Of a stretch of 64,000 bases of DNA, positions 58,007 through 64,000 are shown piece by piece. Position 1 is the first letter of the stretch; each line of letters opens with the position of its first letter. Made by a program: the position numbers and the translations under genes. The stretch is from assembly GCA_934717805.1 (NCBI GenBank), contig CAKUZG010000001.1:21794-85793 (forward strand), in the 5' to 3' direction. The notes below the pieces were generated by a model. It was not told the DNA's origin, did not search any database, and saw only the letters and a list, made by a program, of their open reading frames with translations. Origin of the DNA: an uncultured Candidatus Saccharibacteria bacterium. Lineage in GTDB: Bacteria > Patescibacteriota > Saccharimonadia > Saccharimonadales > Saccharimonadaceae.

Positions 58007-58745
58007 TGTTAAAATCTCCTAAATGTCGTTTAAAATAACGAATTTCTTTGTATAATAAATTTGTACGTAAAGTCATATAAACAGATAAAATAAATAGTAC
58101 AGTAAAGAGAATAATAGTTTTATTTTTCGGATATTTAGGAAGCCAATTTACAAAAGTTTCAACACTTTTCGAAACAGGGCATTTTACAGGATAATCTAAA
58201 TTATTACCAAAATTAACTTTAATGATACAATCAAAAGAATTACCTTGTTTTTTGAATGTAGGAAATTTTTCTTTCATTTTTACTGCAAATATTTTACTTT
58301 TAGATTGGTTAGCGTTAATAGTATCTTGATTCCAATAGATTTTGTCGCCAGATTTTTTATAATCAGCACCATCAACTAAATCTGCATATTCTAAAACATC
58401 GCTAAGATTTACTTCGAAATTTGTTTTTTGGGGAAGATTCGAGATATTTTCAATTTTTAAAGTATATGAAATTATATCTCCAGGTTGAAGATTGTGTTTT
58501 GCGCTTGAACTAATACTATAAGCAAGATTTGAATTGGTCGTATTGCTTTTATAATTCTTTGTTTTTACGGGAACATTTAAAGAATTTATTAAGGAAGAAA
58601 AGAAAAAAGTAAAAAGCATAAAAAGAATTGCAAAACTACTAAAAGTCCACCAGCGCAAATCTTTCTTTAGCTTGTTTTCGTAATCTTGTATTTTTCCGCC
58701 CAACGAAGGGCTTTTATAATAACCTAAAATAATATCTTTAAACAT
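57996..58745 (-). CDS. membrane protein with DUF11-like extracellular domain
   Basis: The 249-residue protein has a transmembrane helix near 34-55, an exposed domain of the DUF11/adhesion beta-sandwich type (LQPGDIISYTLKIENISNLPQKTNFEVNLSDVLEYADLVDG) with a cysteine pair, and a second helix near 205-225. Such domains occur in cell-surface proteins. The function is unknown. An AGGTGGG site precedes the ATG. It forms a minus-strand pair with the next small membrane protein. Confidence 0.8.
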   Translation of the reverse strand: MFKDIILGYYKSPSLGGKIQDYENKLKKDLRWWTFSSFAILFMLFTFFFSSLINSLNVPVKTKNYKSNTTNSNLAYSISSSAKHNLQPGDIISYTLKIENISNLPQKTNFEVNLSDVLEYADLVDGADYKKSGDKIYWNQDTINANQSKSKIFAVKMKEKFPTFKKQGNSFDCIIKVNFGNNLDYPVKCPVSKSVETFVNWLPKYPKNKTIILFTVLFILSVYMTLRTNLLYKEIRYFKRHLGDFNNGR

Positions 58746-58800
58746 AACCCACCTTTATATTTACATTTTACCATATTATCGTCATAAAAATAAGCTTTGT

Positions 58801-58829
58801 TTGAATTTTTTTCGAAAATAAGGTATAAT
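58801..58829 (+). promoter_or_regulatory. promoter of gyrB-gyrA operon
   Basis: TTGAAT (58801-58806), 17 bases containing TTCGAA, TATAAT (58824-58829). The leader is about 37 bases and ends in GAGAGGGAAGA. Confidence 0.75.
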
Positions 58830-58864
58830 ACAGGTATAAATTTATTACAGAAATTCTGAAATGA

Positions 58865-60853
<1,989 letters not shown>

Positions 60854-60855
60854 TT

Positions 60856-63351
60856 ATGGAAGATAAGAATAAAAAGCCTCTTGATGGTGAAATTGTTGAA
60901 CAGCAAAACCATTCGAAAGTTCTAGAATATCGAACAGTCGAAGATGTGATGGAAGATTCATTTCTTCGATATTCTATGTCGGTGATTATCGACCGTGCGC
61001 TACCAGATGTTCGTGATGGAATGAAACCAGTCCATCGTCGTGTGCTTTATACGATGGGGGAAATGGGTGTTCGACCAGGATCGGCATTCAAAAAATCTGC
61101 GCGTATTGTCGGTGACGTAATGGGTAAATACCACCCGCACGGCGATAGCTCAATTTATGACTCAATGGTTCGATTGGCACAAGATTGGGTAATGCGATAT
61201 CCTCTCGTTGAAGGTCAAGGAAACTTTGGCTCGATGGATGGCGATCCGGCTGCTGCGATGCGTTATACCGAGGCGCGTCTTGGTCGAATTGGTGATATTT
61301 TGTTGAACGATCTCGATAAAGATACTGTCGATTTTCGACCAAACTATGACGGTTCTGAAAGTGAACCATCAGTTCTTCCAGCAAAATTACCAAACCTTCT
61401 TTTGAATGGTCAAATGGGTATTGCTGTTGGTATGGCGACAAGTATTCCGACTCATAATTTAAGCGAAATCGTTGATGCAACGGTTGAGCTTATAAATAAT
61501 CCAGAAGCTAAACTTGAAGACTTAATGAAGCACGTTAAAGGTCCAGATTTCCCAACGGGTGCTGTGGTTTATGGTGGAGCTCCAATGATTCAGGCTTATC
61601 GAACTGGTCGCGGAAGTGTTACTATGCGAGCGATTGCTGAAATCGTTGAAACTAAACGCGGTCGTCATCAAATCGTTGTCTCAGAGATTCCATACAACGT
61701 AAATAAAGCTTCCCTAATCGAAAAGATTGCCGAATTAGTAAAAGAGAAGAAAGTTACTTCAATTGCCGACCTTCGAGATGAATCTGCACGTGGAACAGTT
61801 AAGATTGTAATCGATCTTAAAAAGGATGCATATCCAAAGAAAGTTCTCAACCAGCTTTACAAATTAACACCGCTTCAATCAAATTTCCACTATAACATGC
61901 TTGCATTGGTTGACGGCGTTCAGCCTCGAGTGCTTGGTTTGAAAGAAATGCTTGACGAATTTGTTAAACACCGTCGTCACGTTGTTCGTCGCCGAACAGA
62001 ATTCGAACTTAAGAAAGCAAAAGCTCGTGCACATATTTTGGAAGGCTTAAAGATTGCGCTTGATCACATCGATGAAGTTATTGCAACAATTCGAGCTTCG
62101 AAAACTACTGATATTGCTGAAAAAGCTTTGCGTGAAAAATTTGGTCTAACTGAGATTCAAGCAAAAGCAATTCTCGCAATGCAACTTCGCCGATTGACTG
62201 GATTGGAGCGTGAAGCGATCGAAGAAGAATTAGCTGCGCTATTGAAACTTATTGGCGAACTTGAAGCTATTCTTGCTGATGAAAATGAAATCCTTCGAAT
62301 TATTAAAGAAGAGCTTCTCGAAATGAAAGAAAAATATGGCGATGAGCGTAAAACTAAGATTATCAATCATGAACTTGGTAAATTCTCAGATGAAGAGCTT
62401 ATCCCTGAAGAAGAAAGTGTAATTCTCTTAACGGGTGAAAATTACATCAAAAGAACTCTTCTTGCAGATTATCGCCGACAAAATCGTGGCGGAAAAGGTA
62501 AGCGCGGAATGACAACAAAAGATCAAGATATTATTGATCAGTTAGTTCCAGCAAGCACGCACGATTGGCTATTGTTCTTTACAAACAAAGGTCGAGTATT
62601 TAGACTTAAAGCTTATGAAGTTCCAGCGGCTAGTCTTCAAGCGAAGGGCGTTGCAGCAGTAAATCTATTACAACTTCAACCTGAAGAGAAAATTACATCA
62701 ATCATCAAGCTTGAACAAAATAGTAGTACAGAAGATTACCTCTTTATGGCTACTGTAAAGGGTACTGTAAAAAAGACAGCACTTAAAGATTTCACTAATA
62801 TTCGAACAAATGGTTTGAACGCGATCAATCTTGATGAAGGTGATGAGTTGCGCTGGATTCAAAAAACTAATGGTCAAAGCGATATTATCGTATCGACATC
62901 TGCAGGACAAGCCGTTCGATTTAATGAAAATGATGTTCGTGCGATGGGTCGCGCTGCTCGCGGTGTGCGTGGTGTTCGTCTCCGACCAAATGACAACGTT
63001 GTTGGAATGGATGTTGCTAAAGATGGAACACAAAAACTTCTTGTTGTTTCGGCAAATGGATACGGAAAAGCAACAAAAGTTTCAAACTTTGAAGTTAAAC
63101 ATCGTGGTGGAATTGGTGTTAAAGCTGCAATTACAACTGCAAAAACTGGTCCAATTGTTTCAGTCCAAACTTTGCCAGAAGCTGTTTCAGACGCATTAAT
63201 GATTTCAAGTGGCGGCCAAACTATTCGCGTTGCAGTTAAAGATATCCCAACTCTTGGTAGAACAACACAGGGAGTTCGAATAATGAAACTTTCTGACGGT
63301 GATACAGTTGCGAGCGTTGGTTTAATGGAAGAAAACCGAGAGGAAGAGTAA
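60856..63351 (+). CDS. gyrA: DNA gyrase subunit A
   Basis: GyrA cuts and rejoins DNA and wraps it. The 831-residue protein has the winged-helix domain ([53 protein letters not shown]), the catalytic Tyr in [11 protein letters not shown] (near 136), the coiled coil and a six-bladed C-terminal pinwheel with the GyrA box [10 protein letters not shown], which separates gyrase from ParC. Quinolone-determining positions read GDSSIYD, so residues 83/87 equivalents are Ser and Tyr/Asp-like, the sensitive form. gyrB, gyrA and the next gene form one operon. Confidence 0.97.
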   Translation: MEDKNKKPLDGEIVEQQNHSKVLEYRTVEDVMEDSFLRYSMSVIIDRALPDVRDGMKPVHRRVLYTMGEMGVRPGSAFKKSARIVGDVMGKYHPHGDSSIYDSMVRLAQDWVMRYPLVEGQGNFGSMDGDPAAAMRYTEARLGRIGDILLNDLDKDTVDFRPNYDGSESEPSVLPAKLPNLLLNGQMGIAVGMATSIPTHNLSEIVDATVELINNPEAKLEDLMKHVKGPDFPTGAVVYGGAPMIQAYRTGRGSVTMRAIAEIVETKRGRHQIVVSEIPYNVNKASLIEKIAELVKEKKVTSIADLRDESARGTVKIVIDLKKDAYPKKVLNQLYKLTPLQSNFHYNMLALVDGVQPRVLGLKEMLDEFVKHRRHVVRRRTEFELKKAKARAHILEGLKIALDHIDEVIATIRASKTTDIAEKALREKFGLTEIQAKAILAMQLRRLTGLEREAIEEELAALLKLIGELEAILADENEILRIIKEELLEMKEKYGDERKTKIINHELGKFSDEELIPEEESVILLTGENYIKRTLLADYRRQNRGGKGKRGMTTKDQDIIDQLVPASTHDWLLFFTNKGRVFRLKAYEVPAASLQAKGVAAVNLLQLQPEEKITSIIKLEQNSSTEDYLFMATVKGTVKKTALKDFTNIRTNGLNAINLDEGDELRWIQKTNGQSDIIVSTSAGQAVRFNENDVRAMGRAARGVRGVRLRPNDNVVGMDVAKDGTQKLLVVSANGYGKATKVSNFEVKHRGGIGVKAAITTAKTGPIVSVQTLPEAVSDALMISSGGQTIRVAVKDIPTLGRTTQGVRIMKLSDGDTVASVGLMEENREEE

Positions 63352-63773
63352 TGCCAAGATATTTAGTAATTTTTGTGTTAGCGTGGGTAATTGCGCAAGG
63401 TGCTAAATATATTCTTGAAATTCGAAAAGAGAAGTCTGCAAAATTTAAGCGAATCATCACTGAAAGCGGCGGAATGCCAAGTTCACATAGTTCGGTGGTG
63501 ATCGCTATTGCGACACTTATTGGATTGCGCGAAGGAATTTACTCACCAATTTTTGGTCTCGCTTTCGTTTTTGCAATGATTGTGATCTATGATTCAATGA
63601 AAGTTCGATTCTCAAACGGAGTTCAGGCTGAGAGAATTAATGAGATTATCGAAAGCCAAAATCTAGATATTAAAAAAGTTCGAGTTGTAAAAGGTCACAC
63701 ACCTCTAGAAGTTGCTGTAGGTTCAACAATTGGGCTTTTCATCGGATATATAGCATTTTTATTAGGACTATAA
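63351..63773 (+). CDS. divergent PAP2 family (DUF212) membrane protein
   Basis: The 140-residue polytopic protein has the DUF212 signature GGMPSSHSSVVIAIATLIG and KGHTPLEVAVGSTIGLFIGY, which resemble PAP2 phosphatase motifs. It may dephosphorylate lipid phosphates such as undecaprenyl or prenyl pyrophosphate, but activity is unproven. Its ATG overlaps the gyrA stop by one base, behind GAGGAAGAG. A terminator follows. Confidence 0.92.
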   Translation: MPRYLVIFVLAWVIAQGAKYILEIRKEKSAKFKRIITESGGMPSSHSSVVIAIATLIGLREGIYSPIFGLAFVFAMIVIYDSMKVRFSNGVQAERINEIIESQNLDIKKVRVVKGHTPLEVAVGSTIGLFIGYIAFLLGL

Positions 63774-63775
63774 TA

Positions 63776-63815
63776 ATAAAATTAAATAGGCTTTTTGAAG
63801 TCTATTTAATTTTTA
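63776..63815 (+). terminator. terminator of gyrase operon
   Basis: AATTAAATAG and CTATTTAATT arms around GCTTTTTGAAGT, followed by TTTT. Confidence 0.8.
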
Positions 63816-63837
63816 TGAATTTTCTTTTAAAAAAGTG

Positions 63838-63866
63838 TTGACTTTTGAAAATCTATTAAGTATAAT
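63838..63866 (+). promoter_or_regulatory. rRNA operon promoter
   Basis: TTGACT (63838-63843), 17 bases, TATAAT (63861-63866). This near-consensus promoter starts a leader of about 120 bases that leads to the 16S start. Confidence 0.8.
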
Positions 63867-63872
63867 AGTTAT

Positions 63873-63991
63873 TAGTTCGACACGTGGAGTTAATAAATCG
63901 CGAGATTGAACTGATAATTCTGAACTTTAACAATTTAATTGTGCAAATTTATCGTCAGTCTATTTTATAGATTATCAATTTGATAATTCTT
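63873..63991 (+). other. 16S rRNA precursor leader
   Basis: A non-coding leader with GTTC/GAAC flanks, a CAATTTAATTG palindrome and a perfect hairpin ATTATCA/TGATAAT (63971-63987) immediately before the mature 16S start. It probably takes part in processing. Confidence 0.6.
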
Positions 63992-64000
63992 TTTATGGAG
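63992..64000 (+). rRNA. 16S rRNA, first bases only (cut by window edge)
   Basis: The window ends in TTTATGGAG, which is what precedes AGTTTGATCCTGGCTCAG at the 5' end of many 16S rRNAs. Together with the strong promoter and leader this marks the start of an rRNA operon. Only about 9 bases are visible, so this is an inference. Confidence 0.6.

Noticed and set aside
63816..63991. Riboswitch or L21-type leader at the right end
   Set aside because: The sequence leads directly into the bases that begin 16S rRNA, so it is better explained as the rRNA leader.

Overview
The window looks like a compact, AT-rich chromosome segment of a reduced bacterium, most likely a member of the Patescibacteria/CPR and plausibly Candidatus Saccharibacteria (TM7). 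This is inferred from gene content and style. Genes are tightly packed and often overlap by one base. There is a complete type IV pilus assembly locus, single-copy information-processing genes and few metabolic genes. Many start codons sit 6-8 bases after a TATAAT-like -10 box. No phylogenetic marker was searched, so the phylum call is an inference.

Layout. 1-7.7 kb: a cut hypothetical gene, rpsO, valS, a FemAB-like transferase, tsaD, two tandem paralogues of unknown function, and rpsT. 7.9-13.6 kb: a degenerate DHH-like protein with a repetitive tail, truB, orn, an MmcQ/YjbR protein, a probable structured RNA (11.6-12.0 kb), a Q/N-rich membrane protein and a uracil-DNA-glycosylase-like protein. 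13.7-25.3 kb: replication, repair, division and translation genes (dnaG, sigA, a membrane protein, a HAD protein, mutM, holA, ftsK, rpsF-ssb-rpsR, efp, tlyA, ychF). 25.5-35.7 kb: type IV pilus locus pilM-N-O-(small protein)-B-T-C-D plus three prepilin-like proteins. 35.7-41.2 kb: a Xer recombinase, ndk, tRNA-Arg, a PH-like membrane protein, a PpiC-type foldase, tRNA-Asp, tRNA-Thr and a membrane glycosyltransferase. 41.3-44.2 kb: an accessory module in which two structured RNA regions precede an EcoRI-family adenine methyltransferase and a DUF262-HNH protein, probably a restriction-modification system. 44.3-52.7 kb: tRNA-Val, thrS, miaA, an HTH-nucleotidyltransferase protein, an MBL-fold protein, rpmB, a site-2 protease, another structured RNA, rnpB, and infC-rpmI-rplT with comM upstream. 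52.8-54.0 kb: an RNA-rich interval with tmRNA, a probable minus-strand small RNA, a 58-codon ORF and a further structured stretch. 54.0-64 kb: small membrane proteins, a large VirD4/TraD-type ATPase, gyrB-gyrA and a DUF212 protein. The window ends on the promoter, leader and apparent first bases of a 16S rRNA gene.

How it fits together. The pilus locus, comM and the secretion-type ATPase suggest a cell equipped for surface attachment and DNA uptake or transfer. The restriction-modification pair is the clearest accessory system. Its 5' leader can form two mutually exclusive folds just ahead of the methyltransferase. Beyond the standard RNAs (rnpB, ssrA, four tRNAs), I see five or six stretches with promoters and many self-complementary helices that do not match an RNA family I know. 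They are the most likely undescribed content. Two genome-scale signals also stand out: widespread leaderless promoter geometry, and strong over-representation of the palindrome TTCGAA, including in terminator loops.
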